Positions 26,528 through 34,650 of a stretch of DNA of 64,000 bases are shown piece after piece. This DNA comes from Macrococcoides canis. GTDB lineage: Bacteria; Bacillota; Bacilli; Staphylococcales; Staphylococcaceae. Position numbers and translations under genes: made by a program. The notes beneath the pieces are model-generated. The model worked only from the letters and a program-made list of their open reading frames with translations. It was not told the DNA's origin and ran no database searches. The stretch is from the NCBI RefSeq assembly GCF_002119805.1, contig NZ_CP021059.1:372001-436000 (forward strand). The letters are read 5' to 3'. Numbering within the stretch: the first letter of the stretch is position 1; each line of letters begins with the position of its first letter.

Positions 26528-26648
26528 GTAAATGTAGTCATAAAAATCCAAAATGAGTAAATTTATATTCTGATTTTCATATAAATTGGATGTTAATCAT
26601 AGTGAGTATAAGCTTTCATGAAATTTTCATTCATATAAAAATATTTTT

Positions 26649-27593
26649 CTAATTCATACGAATTAATACGATCGCTAAGAAAATAAAGGTTAATCCTAAA
26701 TATTGAACACCAGTTACTTTTTTCTGTTTGGCACCAATCCAGCCAAATGAATCGAGTAGGATACTACAAATAATTTGCCCGAATAAACAAATAATTACTA
26801 CGAGACCTGTACCGATGATGGGCACTAAGTATGACATACCGAAAACGAAGAATGAGCCGAGTATACCACCAATCCAGATCCACTTTGGTTTGTCTTTGCC
26901 GATAGCGAATCGAATCTGAGTGATTTCTTTTCTTATAAAAGTGACGATGACAAACAAAAATACCGTACCGATGAAAAATGAAACAAACGCAGCGTGAACC
27001 GGTGAATTTAATAAATGTCCAAGCTCCCCGTTAATTGCCGACTGTGTTGCCATTAACATCCCAGCGATAATTCCTGAAATCTGGAAAGGAAGTTTAGATA
27101 TGCTTTGTTCATCTGTTGCTATGTATTGCTGCTTTCTTTTTCTTAGCCAATCAGGAAGTACGATAACCATAATGACGCCAAGGATTAATACGAGCAGTCC
27201 GATTAATCTTAATGGTGTGAGAGCATGGCTAGGTGCATGAAACAGTCCGAAATGATCAACGATGATACTCATAATAATTTGTCCCATAATGGGAAGTACA
27301 ACAGTCTGGACACCACCTAGTACTGGAAATAGCAGGATGTTAGCTGTTAATCCGATTAATCCAAGAATGCCTCCAATCCATATCCATTTAGGCTCATTTA
27401 TGATGACAGAGCTATCAATAAGCAATGTATGCTTAGTAATCAATGTCATAAAGAGCAAAAAGATTGTACCGACAGAGAATGAGACAAATGAAGCTACAAA
27501 TGGCGACAGTACGTAAGTTCTAAGTCTAGAGTTCACTGCAGTTTGTATAGGTACAACTAAACCTGCTGCAAACGCAAATAAAATATAAAACAT
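26649..27593 (-). CDS. DMT family transporter with two DUF606 (YdcZ) domains
   Basis: A 314-residue membrane protein of about ten spans built from two homologous halves: PKWIWIGGILG occurs at about residues 68-78 and again at about 233-243, each after a start with VASFVSF/AAFVSFF-GT. That fits a tandem DUF606/YdcZ protein of the drug/metabolite transporter superfamily. AAAGGAGAG precedes the ATG. Substrate unknown. The two DUF606 halves are often separate genes; here they are fused. Confidence 0.85.
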   Translation of the reverse strand: MFYILFAFAAGLVVPIQTAVNSRLRTYVLSPFVASFVSFSVGTIFLLFMTLITKHTLLIDSSVIINEPKWIWIGGILGLIGLTANILLFPVLGGVQTVVLPIMGQIIMSIIVDHFGLFHAPSHALTPLRLIGLLVLILGVIMVIVLPDWLRKRKQQYIATDEQSISKLPFQISGIIAGMLMATQSAINGELGHLLNSPVHAAFVSFFIGTVFLFVIVTFIRKEITQIRFAIGKDKPKWIWIGGILGSFFVFGMSYLVPIIGTGLVVIICLFGQIICSILLDSFGWIGAKQKKVTGVQYLGLTFIFLAIVLIRMN

Positions 27594-27708
27594 GTTCCTC
27601 TCTCCTTTACGTATCTATAGTACTTAAAAAAAGATAAAAAGGCTATAATGTGTTATTTTCATTTTATTTATGGGTAAGAATAATCAAAGGGAAATATCGG
27701 AGGATAAT

Positions 27709-27876
27709 ATGACAGAATTAAAACGCAGTGAAAACTATAAAGAATCAAACGTTTTGGAACGTAAAACGAATAATGCAGTAGGACAAGCGGTAAAGGTAAT
27801 GGATTACAAAGTCGTTAGAACAGTACTGATACTTCTGGTAATTGCATTTTTTGTGTTTAGAATGTACATACAATAA
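27709..27876 (+). CDS. Small single-span membrane protein, 55 aa
   Basis: A charged N-terminal half (TELKRSENYKESNVLERK) is followed by one membrane helix at about residues 34-51 (TVLILLVIAFFVFRMYI). ATG 27709 has GGAGG 7 bases upstream; an earlier in-frame ATG has no ribosome site. It ends just before a good terminator. I do not recognise the family; it looks like a genuine small tail-anchored protein. Confidence 0.65.
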   Translation: MTELKRSENYKESNVLERKTNNAVGQAVKVMDYKVVRTVLILLVIAFFVFRMYIQ

Positions 27877-27909
27877 ACCGAGCTTGAGATGATGTCTCAG
27901 CTCGGTTTT
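27875..27909. terminator. Bidirectional terminator between the small membrane protein and a VOC gene
   Basis: AAACCGAGC pairs with GCTCGGTTT; the stem continues inward through GAGA/TCTC; T-rich flanks lie on both sides. Confidence 0.85.
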
Positions 27910-27914
27910 ATTTT

Positions 27915-28286
27915 CTATACATGCTGATCGAACAGCAATACGTTACCATCTAAATCTTTGACCATGAAATACGCTGGACCTTCTTCACCTTCTGCCTGAA
28001 GAGATTGAAGTAAGGTGTAGCCTGCATCTTCTAAAGCTTGTGCGATTTCTCGAACATCCGTACCAGCAGTTGTGTTTTTCTGTTCGTCCCATTTCGGGTT
28101 GAATGTCATCATATTGCCTTCGAACATACCTTGGAATAACCCGATACGTGCATTACCATTTGATAATACAATCCAGTTCTGTGTAACATCGCCACTTACT
28201 TGTCTGAATCCTAAAGTTTCATAAAACTTGATCGATGCATGAAGATCCTTTACCGATAAGCTTACAGAGAAATTCCCTAATTCCAT
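27915..28286 (-). CDS. VOC family (glyoxalase-like) protein
   Basis: A 123-residue single-domain VOC protein: FSVSLSVKDLHASIKFYETLGF at the N terminus and YFMVKDLDGNVLLFDQH at the C terminus are the classic start and end of glyoxalase/bleomycin-resistance/dioxygenase folds. Metal-binding candidates include the final Asp/His region. It is the last gene of a three-gene minus-strand operon (SRPBCC, DUF1761, VOC), 11 bases behind the previous stop, with AGGAGG upstream. Substrate unknown. Confidence 0.85.
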   Translation of the reverse strand: MELGNFSVSLSVKDLHASIKFYETLGFRQVSGDVTQNWIVLSNGNARIGLFQGMFEGNMMTFNPKWDEQKNTTAGTDVREIAQALEDAGYTLLQSLQAEGEEGPAYFMVKDLDGNVLLFDQHV

Positions 28287-28297
28287 TAATATGCCTC

Positions 28298-28678
28298 CTA
28301 GTTAAAGAAATATGCTGCTATTGCCATTATCATAAAGCAGATCATTCTATAGCTTTCGTTTATAAGTATTAATTTGATGGACTTCATTTCAAAGAAATAA
28401 TTTTTCAGACTTGAAAGGACGGAGATTAGTCCAATCACAGCTCCCGCACATAATACATTTAGATTGATATGTGTAAGTAAGAAGAAAACGCATAAAGAAA
28501 CAATGACCTCAACAACAACCGCTGAAATCATTTGAGGTGTGCCGCTCCCTGCTGCTTTAATCTCTGCATCTGTAATCTTTACTTCACTTTGCCAAGCTTT
28601 ACCGAATAATACGGAGTACCATAGACCGCCGATTATAAATGCGATAAGACCTGCAATTATAGCTGCAATAAAATTCAT
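28298..28678 (-). CDS. DUF1761 family membrane protein
   Basis: A 126-residue protein with four membrane spans (about 2-22, 52-72, 76-94, 106-124). The opening FIAAIIAGLIAFIIGGLWYSVLFGKAWQ is the DUF1761 mark, with the conserved Trp-Tyr and Lys-Trp. Function is unknown for the family. The start overlaps the SRPBCC stop by one base (TAATG), with AAAGGAG inside the upstream gene, so the two are coupled. Confidence 0.8.
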   Translation of the reverse strand: MNFIAAIIAGLIAFIIGGLWYSVLFGKAWQSEVKITDAEIKAAGSGTPQMISAVVVEVIVSLCVFFLLTHINLNVLCAGAVIGLISVLSSLKNYFFEMKSIKLILINESYRMICFMIMAIAAYFFN

Positions 28679-29136
28679 TAGCTCTGCTCCTTTGTTGCTT
28701 CTGTGTATACGCGTTCCATAAATGATTGTACGACTTTATCATTTTGTTTTTTCGGCATTACTTTAAGCATTATTTTTCCGAGTAGATTAATACCTTCATT
28801 TTGGCCGCTATAAGTGAAACACGTTTCATGATCATTGATGCGTTCTAATACATAGTCTGCTTCGATTGCGAACATATTCGCAAGTTTAAAACCAGAACGA
28901 TTATGCTTTCTGCTCGGTGTATCTTCGTGTTCTAAATCTGTAACAATATATTTCATGATACGCTTACCTTCTTTGTACGTCTGTTCGTATGTTGAACCGA
29001 CCACACCAGGTTTTTTGTCGATAACACGCATATCAATCACTTGAGGCATAATACGCTGCATTTGATCAATGTCAAATAATTGCCAGATTGTCTCGATGTT
29101 CGCAGGAATAATTATTGTTTCTTTCCAAGTTAACAT
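28678..29136 (-). CDS. SRPBCC (START/Bet v1-like) family protein
   Basis: A 152-residue protein of the polyketide-cyclase/START-like group that binds hydrophobic ligands in a long cavity. It opens with WKETIIIPANIETIWQLFDID, the standard SRPBCC start, and has an alternating strand pattern and a long C-terminal helix. AAGGAGG precedes the ATG. It heads the SRPBCC-DUF1761-VOC operon. The combination suggests handling of a small hydrophobic compound, but this is only inference. Confidence 0.8.
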   Translation of the reverse strand: MLTWKETIIIPANIETIWQLFDIDQMQRIMPQVIDMRVIDKKPGVVGSTYEQTYKEGKRIMKYIVTDLEHEDTPSRKHNRSGFKLANMFAIEADYVLERINDHETCFTYSGQNEGINLLGKIMLKVMPKKQNDKVVQSFMERVYTEATKEQS

Positions 29137-29230
29137 ATATAGCCTCCTTTTTATTAATTGTATACGATTGAATTTAGAATGGCGAATAATAATTGTAAAT
29201 TTACAAAAAAGTTAAGTAGGCGCTGGGAAT

Positions 29231-29345
29231 GAAATGGGCGCGGTGCCAATTTCGAGCGAGAATATGTGAGTGAAATGGGCGTGGTGCCAATTTCGCGCGG
29301 GAAAATGTAAGTGAAATGGGCGCGGTGCCAATTTCGAGCGAGAGA
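29231..29345. repeat. 41-bp tandem hairpin repeats (2.7 units)
   Basis: Units start at 29231, 29272 and 29313. Each contains GAAATGGGCGCGGTGCCAAT then TTCG, an imperfect palindrome (GAAATTGGCACC against GCGCCCATTTC), and a GC-rich tail GAGCGAG or GCGCGGG. They fill much of the 298-base divergent gap between the SRPBCC operon and arsR. The rest of the gap holds the arsR operators. Confidence 0.85.
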
Positions 29346-29360
29346 TAAATCTTAACAAAT

Positions 29361-29380
29361 ATATAGACAACTATCTATAT
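29361..29380. promoter_or_regulatory. Putative ArsR operator 1
   Basis: ATATAGACAACTATCTATAT has the same 20-base frame as the site 40 bases downstream, with two or three substitutions from it. It overlaps the likely arsR promoter. Confidence 0.6.
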
Positions 29381-29400
29381 ACACGTTAAAATAATGTTAA

Positions 29401-29420
29401 ATATAGATAATTATCTATAT
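29401..29420. promoter_or_regulatory. Putative ArsR operator 2
   Basis: ATATAGATAATTATCTATAT is a perfect 20-base palindrome, 15 bases before the arsR start codon and exactly 40 bases (about four helical turns) from operator 1. The form fits dimeric ArsR repressors. Confidence 0.7.
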
Positions 29421-29434
29421 AAGGGGTGAAATAT

Positions 29435-29737
29435 ATGGATTATGAAAGATTCGCAAAGATATTAAAAGTAATGAGCGATAAGAGCAGGCTGGAGATTATT
29501 GATATGCTGAGCTGTGGAGAACTATGTGCATGCGATATCCTTGAGCATTTTGATTTCTCGCAGCCGACGCTTTCTCATCATATGAAGCAGCTTAAAGAAT
29601 GTGGATTAATTTCAAGCTACAAAGATGGTACTAAGGTGATGTATGTATTAAATGATGTGCTATGCAAAGAGATGATGTCATTCCAAAGTGATTTGTTTAA
29701 TGCATCTGAGCGTTGTATTTGTCACTCATCAAAATAA
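29435..29737 (+). CDS. arsR: ArsR family arsenic-sensing repressor
   Basis: A 100-residue winged-helix repressor. The As(III)-binding Cys pair is in ELCACDIL (Cys31, Cys33), with another Cys27 just before and a Cys-Ile-Cys near the C terminus. The recognition helix is FSQPTLSHHMKQLKECGL. The ATG at 29435 follows AAGGGGTG at 7 bases. It is followed by an arsenate reductase, which supports arsenic as the signal. Two 20-base palindromes upstream are its likely operators. Confidence 0.9.
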   Translation: MDYERFAKILKVMSDKSRLEIIDMLSCGELCACDILEHFDFSQPTLSHHMKQLKECGLISSYKDGTKVMYVLNDVLCKEMMSFQSDLFNASERCICHSSK

Positions 29738-29756
29738 TAAAATTTAGGAGAAAATA

Positions 29757-30161
29757 ATGAAAAAGACAATTTATTTCTTATGTACAGGTAACTCATGTCG
29801 TTCACAAATCGCAGACGGATTCGGTAAAAAATATTTACCAGATTGGAACGTATATTCAGCAGGAATTGAAGCGCATGGCGTGAATCCGAAAGCGATAGAA
29901 GCGATGAAAGAAGTTGGAATTGATATTTCTGATCATACTTCGGATGTAATAGACAGAGAAATATTGAACAACGCAGATTTAGTTGTCACACTTTGTGATC
30001 ATGCTAAAGATGTATGCCCGGTAACACCACCACATGTTAAAGCTGAACACTGGGGATTTGAAGATCCTGCAGGACAGGAGTGGGAAGTATTCCAGCGTGT
30101 CCGTGATGAAATTGGTGCCCGCATTAAAGAATTCTCTGAGAAAGAAGCGGATCATGTTTGA
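29757..30161 (+). CDS. arsC: Arsenate reductase, thioredoxin-coupled
   Basis: A 134-residue enzyme of the low-molecular-weight phosphatase fold. The P-loop CTGNSCRSQ holds nucleophile Cys9 and Cys14; the redox pair Cys80 and Cys87 (LCDHAKDVC) relays electrons to thioredoxin. The sequence is close to staphylococcal plasmid pI258 ArsC, including [20 protein letters not shown]. It reduces arsenate to arsenite. No arsB or acr3 efflux gene follows, so the product must be exported by a pump coded elsewhere. The next gene overlaps by 8 bases. Confidence 0.95.
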   Translation: MKKTIYFLCTGNSCRSQIADGFGKKYLPDWNVYSAGIEAHGVNPKAIEAMKEVGIDISDHTSDVIDREILNNADLVVTLCDHAKDVCPVTPPHVKAEHWGFEDPAGQEWEVFQRVRDEIGARIKEFSEKEADHV

Positions 30162-30354
30162 TAAGTTAAGTAAGCCAGCACAACGCGCGCTGCTATCAAT
30201 TGGTATAACTTCGTATGATGAAGTCATACAGTATAGCGAGCAGGATTTATTAAGTTTACATGGTTTTGGGCCTAAAGGATTGCGTCTATTAAAAGAAGAA
30301 CTAAATAGGCAGCAATTGCAATTGAATAAAAATCATCAATTAAAGAGTCGCTGA
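30154..30354 (+). CDS. Small helix-hairpin-helix protein (RNA polymerase alpha C-terminal domain-like)
   Basis: A 66-residue protein: [46 protein letters not shown] resembles the alpha-CTD/HhH fold, with the GFGPKG hairpin that contacts DNA. Its ATG lies inside the end of arsC (8-base overlap) with AAAGAAGCGG upstream, so it is translated with the ars operon. Related small proteins occur in Firmicutes, with unknown function. Whether it modulates transcription or nucleic acid binding is open. The terminator stem begins within its last codons. Confidence 0.72.
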   Translation: MFDKLSKPAQRALLSIGITSYDEVIQYSEQDLLSLHGFGPKGLRLLKEELNRQQLQLNKNHQLKSR

Positions 30355-30369
30355 TTAGCGACTTTTTTT
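30346..30369 (+). terminator. Terminator of the ars operon
   Basis: AGTCGCT-GATT-AGCGACT is followed by TTTTTT; the stem includes the stop codon of the helix-hairpin-helix gene. Confidence 0.85.
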
Positions 30370-30393
30370 AGTTTTCTGAAAATATTTCAAAAC

Positions 30394-30422
30394 TTGAATT
30401 CATAAACAGTCAAGTATATAAT
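30394..30422 (+). promoter_or_regulatory. SigA promoter of the cidAB-like operon
   Basis: TTGAAT (30394-30399), 17 bases, TATAAT (30417-30422). It gives a leader of about 60 bases before the TTG start. Confidence 0.7.
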
Positions 30423-30489
30423 GAAATATAAATTCAAATAAATTATATTATAGAGAAATATAGTTTTATTATATTTAGGAGGAAGTAGT

Positions 30490-30888
30490 TTGTATAACTT
30501 ACATCATTATTTATATTGGACGATTCGTGTCTTATTGCAAGTAAGTTTACTTACATTGTTTTATATTATAGGGGAATGGATTAACATGCATACGATACTA
30601 ACTATTCCAGGAAGTTTGATAGGTCTTGTATTGTTGTTTATCGCATTAGAAATAAAAGTGGTAAAACCCGAATGGATTGGGTTAGGATGTAATACTTTAC
30701 TAAAGGTTATGCCTATATTATTTGTTCCAACTTTAGTGGCATTGATGAACTATGGCCCTTTATTTATGAAGAGTGGCCTATTTTTAATGTTCGATCTTGT
30801 GTTATCTTCTCTTATCATATTTTTTATGACTGGATGGTTTACACAGTTCGCCGTGAATTATAAACAGAATAGAGGGAGATCTGTATGA
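30490..30888 (+). CDS. CidA/LrgA family holin-like protein
   Basis: A 132-residue protein with four membrane spans. The core matches the family: IGEWINMHTILTIPGSLIGLVLLFIALEIKVVKPEWIGLG. Its length is nearer CidA (about 131) than LrgA (about 147). It starts at TTG with AGGAGG upstream and overlaps the next gene by 4 bases (ATGA). CidA/CidB form a membrane system linked to murein hydrolase control, overflow metabolism and pyruvate transport. Neither a LysR gene (cidR) nor lytSR is adjacent. Confidence 0.85.
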   Translation: MYNLHHYLYWTIRVLLQVSLLTLFYIIGEWINMHTILTIPGSLIGLVLLFIALEIKVVKPEWIGLGCNTLLKVMPILFVPTLVALMNYGPLFMKSGLFLMFDLVLSSLIIFFMTGWFTQFAVNYKQNRGRSV

Positions 30889-31556
30889 TTGAAACGGTTA
30901 GTCTGCTGTTCCTTACAATAGTATTGTTTGTCGGAGCAGTCGCTTTAAATAAACGTTATCCTAAAGTGTGGACGTTGCCTATATTTACTGTGAGTGCAAT
31001 AATGATGGCGATTCTTGTCTTCTTTCATATTCCTTATACAGATTATCAGCAAGCAACAAGTATCTTTAACTTTCTTTTAGGGCCAGCGATTGTAGCATTT
31101 GCATTACCTTTATATCAGATGCGAAAGATTGTTGTTAAATATCTTCATTTCATTGTTGCAGGATTCACTATCGGCTTAATGGTATCTCTGTTAGCTACTT
31201 ATATATTAGGTTTGTTATTGCCGTTAGATAAAGCGCTGATTCATTCTCTTTGGGAGAAGAATGTTACTTTACCTGTTGCTATGAATATTGCATCATCTAC
31301 AAATGGCAGTGTTGCATTAACATCCATCGCAGTTATTATTAGTGGCTGTATCGGATTCAGCTTTGGTCATAAAGTGATGACATGGATGAAAATCGATCAC
31401 TTTGTCGCACGAGGCGTTGCGATGGCTGCTGTTGCCCATGTATTCGGAACTAATACGTCTATGGCATTAAGTAAAGAAGAAGGTGGTATCGCACTTGTGA
31501 CGATGGTTGGAACAGCGATTTTGGCAAGTGTCATTATCCCAATATTAATATCATAA
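30885..31556 (+). CDS. CidB/LrgB family membrane protein
   Basis: A 223-residue protein with about six or seven spans. The LrgB signature is clear: LPVAMNIASSTNGSVALTSIAVIISG and the C-terminal ARGVAMAAVAHVFGTNTSMA. It overlaps the cidA-like stop by 4 bases, so it is coupled. The pair was shown in other bacteria to act in pyruvate uptake and cell lysis control. Which of the two staphylococcal operons (cid or lrg) it corresponds to is not certain. Confidence 0.87.
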   Translation: MIETVSLLFLTIVLFVGAVALNKRYPKVWTLPIFTVSAIMMAILVFFHIPYTDYQQATSIFNFLLGPAIVAFALPLYQMRKIVVKYLHFIVAGFTIGLMVSLLATYILGLLLPLDKALIHSLWEKNVTLPVAMNIASSTNGSVALTSIAVIISGCIGFSFGHKVMTWMKIDHFVARGVAMAAVAHVFGTNTSMALSKEEGGIALVTMVGTAILASVIIPILIS

Positions 31557-31584
31557 AAAAACAAGGTGCTTACCTTGTTTTTTT
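31555..31584. terminator. Terminator between cidB-like gene and niaR
   Basis: AAAAAACAAGGT pairs with ACCTTGTTTTTT around a short loop, usable in both directions between convergent genes. Confidence 0.85.
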
Positions 31585-31609
31585 AATTTACATTTTATTA
31601 AAATATTGT

Positions 31610-32131
31610 TTAAACCTCATACATAAATCCTTCTTGTCTTAATTCGTTTACCGCGTTATCCAGAATCTTCTCAGACTTTGCTGATATGACGTGATCGTGT
31701 ATGCCGTAAGTTAATTCAGCAAGCATTCGCCCGTTATCTTCTTCCATATCATTAGAAAAGTCATAGCATTCCTCGACAGAGCGCAGCATTAGCTCAACTG
31801 AAATTTTGCCGTATATTGGATGATTCACAGATACGTTATCGATCATCGCGCCATTTTCTACTATAATTTTTAATTCTTCTAGCATGCGCTCTGAAGTATG
31901 GCGTACGGTGATCGTGCGTTTATACTTTTCTCCTTGTTCTCCAATTTTCTGAAAGATATAGCCTTGTTTTGTCGCTTTGATTGGATGGTTATCTGCTCTA
32001 AGTTGTGCGATATCTGAAACGATTATTTGTCTTGATACATCGTATTGCTGCGCCAGTTGATTGCCGTTGATTGGTGTGGTGCTCTCTTTAATTAATTGTA
32101 AGATTGCAAGGCGTCTTTCATTTACATTCAT
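31610..32131 (-). CDS. niaR: NiaR-type transcriptional repressor of NAD biosynthesis (HTH plus 3H domain)
   Basis: A 173-residue protein. The N-terminal winged helix (residues 5-60; GNQLAQQYDVSRQIIVSDIAQLR) is followed by the 3H domain named for three His, here His at RHTSERM, NHPIYG and GIHDHV. It senses nicotinic acid and represses NAD synthesis and salvage genes. An ATG two codons earlier overlaps the nifS stop, but GGAG spacing of 8 favours ATG 32131. It is the second gene behind nifS, divergent from nadBCA. Confidence 0.88.
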   Translation of the reverse strand: MNVNERRLAILQLIKESTTPINGNQLAQQYDVSRQIIVSDIAQLRADNHPIKATKQGYIFQKIGEQGEKYKRTITVRHTSERMLEELKIIVENGAMIDNVSVNHPIYGKISVELMLRSVEECYDFSNDMEEDNGRMLAELTYGIHDHVISAKSEKILDNAVNELRQEGFMYEV

Positions 32132-32136
32132 CTTCA

Positions 32137-33210
32137 TTACTCCATTTCATTAAGTGCACAGATTAATGCGTTGATATCGGCATCAGTTGTTAATGGGCTG
32201 ATTGATATTCGTATAAACTGATGGATACTGTACCCTTGTTGCATGATTAAACTTTCCAGTGCTTTTGAATGCATTGTACCATGGCCACAGGCGGTACCGG
32301 TAGAGATTAATATATGCTTTTGTGAGAGCTTCTGCATAATCACTTGTCCTTCTTGTCTGCATAAAAGCGGGATGATATGTGGTGCTTGTTCGCTGAAGAT
32401 TATCGGATGGAATCTATCTCTATTTAATTGTGACATCATTTTCTGTTTCATCGGATAAAGGTCTGTATCAGGATATTCAGTCAGTGCTGTCGTCATGGCA
32501 GCGAGGGCTCCGATATCTACAGTACCATTTCTCATCGCCTGTTCATGGTGTAGGTAAGGATTGCGAATGCGCAGTTCATCATCTCGAATGAGTAAGGCAC
32601 CTACACCTTTAGGTCCAAAGAATTTATGTCCGCTGATGGCCAAAGAGGTCATCACGTGTGTCGGTATGTTAAGCTTGGCAGCTGACTGAACGCAGTCCAC
32701 ATGAAATGGAATATGATATTGTGCTGCAATGTGACCGATCTTTTCTACAGGTAAGATATACCCTGTTTCTGAATTAACGTGCTGTACGGTTATTAGTGCA
32801 ATTTCATTGTAATGCTCCTCAATATAATTGGATAGGGCAATAAGGTTCAACGTACCATCCTTATGCTCGGGTATAAAATAATAATCGATATCCTCATAAG
32901 GATAGAGAGCTGCGAGTACTGATGGATGCTCATATCTGCTAAGCACAACGGTTCTTTTATCTGTTTTATATAAATAATTTTGAATTGCAATCTCATTCGC
33001 ATGTGAGCCACTTGAAGCTGTAATTACTGTAAAGTTATCTGTAAAGTAATTATTTAATGCACTTTCACAGTTTTTATGTATATCTTTAGCGATATCTCCA
33101 CCCGCATGTAAGCTCTCAGAATTGTAGTAGTAATTAATGTTTATATCTTTATATATATTAAATGCTGATGCGCTGAGTGGTGTAGTAGCAGCATAATCAA
33201 AATAGATCAT
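32137..33210 (-). CDS. NifS-like cysteine desulfurase (NAD-biosynthesis associated)
   Basis: A 357-residue PLP enzyme. The PLP-binding Lys196 is in ISGHKFFGPKG, with His93-region RYEHPSVL and VQHVNSETG in the active site and the catalytic Cys308 in STGTACGHG. It takes sulfur from cysteine; in B. subtilis the nifS gene divergent from nadBCA supplies the iron-sulfur cluster of NadA. The same arrangement is seen here. Start ATG at 33210 with AAGGAG upstream. The length is slightly under the usual 380-400. Confidence 0.9.
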   Translation of the reverse strand: MIYFDYAATTPLSASAFNIYKDININYYYNSESLHAGGDIAKDIHKNCESALNNYFTDNFTVITASSGSHANEIAIQNYLYKTDKRTVVLSRYEHPSVLAALYPYEDIDYYFIPEHKDGTLNLIALSNYIEEHYNEIALITVQHVNSETGYILPVEKIGHIAAQYHIPFHVDCVQSAAKLNIPTHVMTSLAISGHKFFGPKGVGALLIRDDELRIRNPYLHHEQAMRNGTVDIGALAAMTTALTEYPDTDLYPMKQKMMSQLNRDRFHPIIFSEQAPHIIPLLCRQEGQVIMQKLSQKHILISTGTACGHGTMHSKALESLIMQQGYSIHQFIRISISPLTTDADINALICALNEME

Positions 33211-33291
33211 AAAAATTCTCCTTGTGTTTTATTATTTTATATGACAATATAATTGTAAAGTTATTGTAAATATAAAGTAAAGGTGTTTTTT
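33211..33291. promoter_or_regulatory. Divergent nifS/nadB control region
   Basis: An 81-base AT-rich gap with the dyad ACAATATAATTGT (33244-33256) and partial repeats TTGTAAAG and TTGTAAAT beside it. Both operons must start here, and NiaR is encoded in one of them, so these repeats are candidate NiaR sites. I cannot fix the exact promoters. Confidence 0.45.
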
Positions 33292-34647
33292 ATGTATGAT
33301 GTAATTATTATTGGTGGCGGGTTAGCAGCACTTAGCCTGCTAAATGCATTACCTGAAAATATGAAGGTTGCATTAGTTATGGATGAAGCAGAATCGAGTA
33401 GTATGAAAGCGCAAGGCGGGGTCAGTTGTTCTTTGTTCGAAAGTAGTATAGATCAGCATGTGATGGATACGTATAATGCGGGTTGTCAGCAAGGAGATAT
33501 CGATGTTATTCGTAAAATGATTCAAGAAGGCAATGCAGTCATAAAAAAATATATTGCAACGGGTATGCCATTTGATAAGGAAGGTAGAACTTTTGCGCTT
33601 GGGTTAGAAGGTGCGCATACATTACCTAGAATTCTGCATATCAAGGATCAGACAGGGAAGTATATGTGCAATTTTTTGAAGGCACGTTATAGCGCTTCGG
33701 TAGATATCTATAAGACAAAAGTAAGTGCATTGATGCGCAATAAATATAAAGAAATTATCGGTGTAGAACTTACTTCCGGAGGGCAGCTCATTGCGCCTAG
33801 AACAGTACTTGCAACAGGAGGATACAGCGGATTGTTCTATCCTGCTTCCAACACATATACAGGAGGTGCAGCGATGCAATATGCTGCTTATGAAGCAGGG
33901 TGCACTCTGAAAGATCTTGCCTATATACAGTTCCATCCCACTTTATTTATACAGGATAATCGTACGATTTGCTTAATCTCTGAAGCACTTAGAGGACAAG
34001 GTGCAAAACTTGTTGATGAAACAGGTGCTCATATTATGGCATCGACAGAACAGCAAGATCTGGCAGCGCGTCATATTGTAAGTCGCACAATTTATGAGCA
34101 CATTAAACGTGGACATAAAGTCTATTTAGATATTTCAGAAGTAGAAAATTTCAGCATGCAATTTCCATATATACATAGCATGTGTGAACTGTTAAATATT
34201 ACGACACATATCCCTGTAGCGCCTGGTGCACATTACACGATGGGTGGAATTGAAGCTGCGATCGATGGACAGACAAATATAGGTGGATTATTTGTGATAG
34301 GGGAAGCGGCGTGTACAGGATTTCATGGTGCCAGCCGTTTAGCGAGTAATTCACTATTAGAAGCAGTTGCAATGGGAGCTGCTTGTGCTCAGCGATGTCT
34401 TGAAGAAGAACATCGAGATTTAACTGTTTCACCATTTTATACTGTAAATATTGAATATCCAGAATATCGTTTAAGTACGCAGTTGATGCATGTATTAGGA
34501 ATTGAACGCGATCCATTAGTGATGGAAGACTTTAAGAACAAACTCGGTAAAGATGTATATAGTAAGTTGATTCAATTGGTTATTGAAGATGCATTACGTA
34601 AACCGTCAATTGGCGCACATCAAAAGAAAGTACTACAGGAGGGTTAA
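33292..34647 (+). CDS. nadB: L-aspartate oxidase
   Basis: A 451-residue FAD enzyme making iminoaspartate for quinolinate. The dinucleotide-binding motif DVIIIGGGLAAL opens the protein, the substrate region holds QGGVSCSL and FHPTLF, and SRLASNSLLEAVAMG near residue 348 is the usual flavin-linked loop. ATG 33292 is preceded by AAAGG. It is shorter than typical bacterial NadB (about 490-540), because the C-terminal helical domain is brief. The order nadB-nadC-nadA follows. Confidence 0.92.
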   Translation: MYDVIIIGGGLAALSLLNALPENMKVALVMDEAESSSMKAQGGVSCSLFESSIDQHVMDTYNAGCQQGDIDVIRKMIQEGNAVIKKYIATGMPFDKEGRTFALGLEGAHTLPRILHIKDQTGKYMCNFLKARYSASVDIYKTKVSALMRNKYKEIIGVELTSGGQLIAPRTVLATGGYSGLFYPASNTYTGGAAMQYAAYEAGCTLKDLAYIQFHPTLFIQDNRTICLISEALRGQGAKLVDETGAHIMASTEQQDLAARHIVSRTIYEHIKRGHKVYLDISEVENFSMQFPYIHSMCELLNITTHIPVAPGAHYTMGGIEAAIDGQTNIGGLFVIGEAACTGFHGASRLASNSLLEAVAMGAACAQRCLEEEHRDLTVSPFYTVNIEYPEYRLSTQLMHVLGIERDPLVMEDFKNKLGKDVYSKLIQLVIEDALRKPSIGAHQKKVLQEG

Positions 34648-34650
34648 CTG

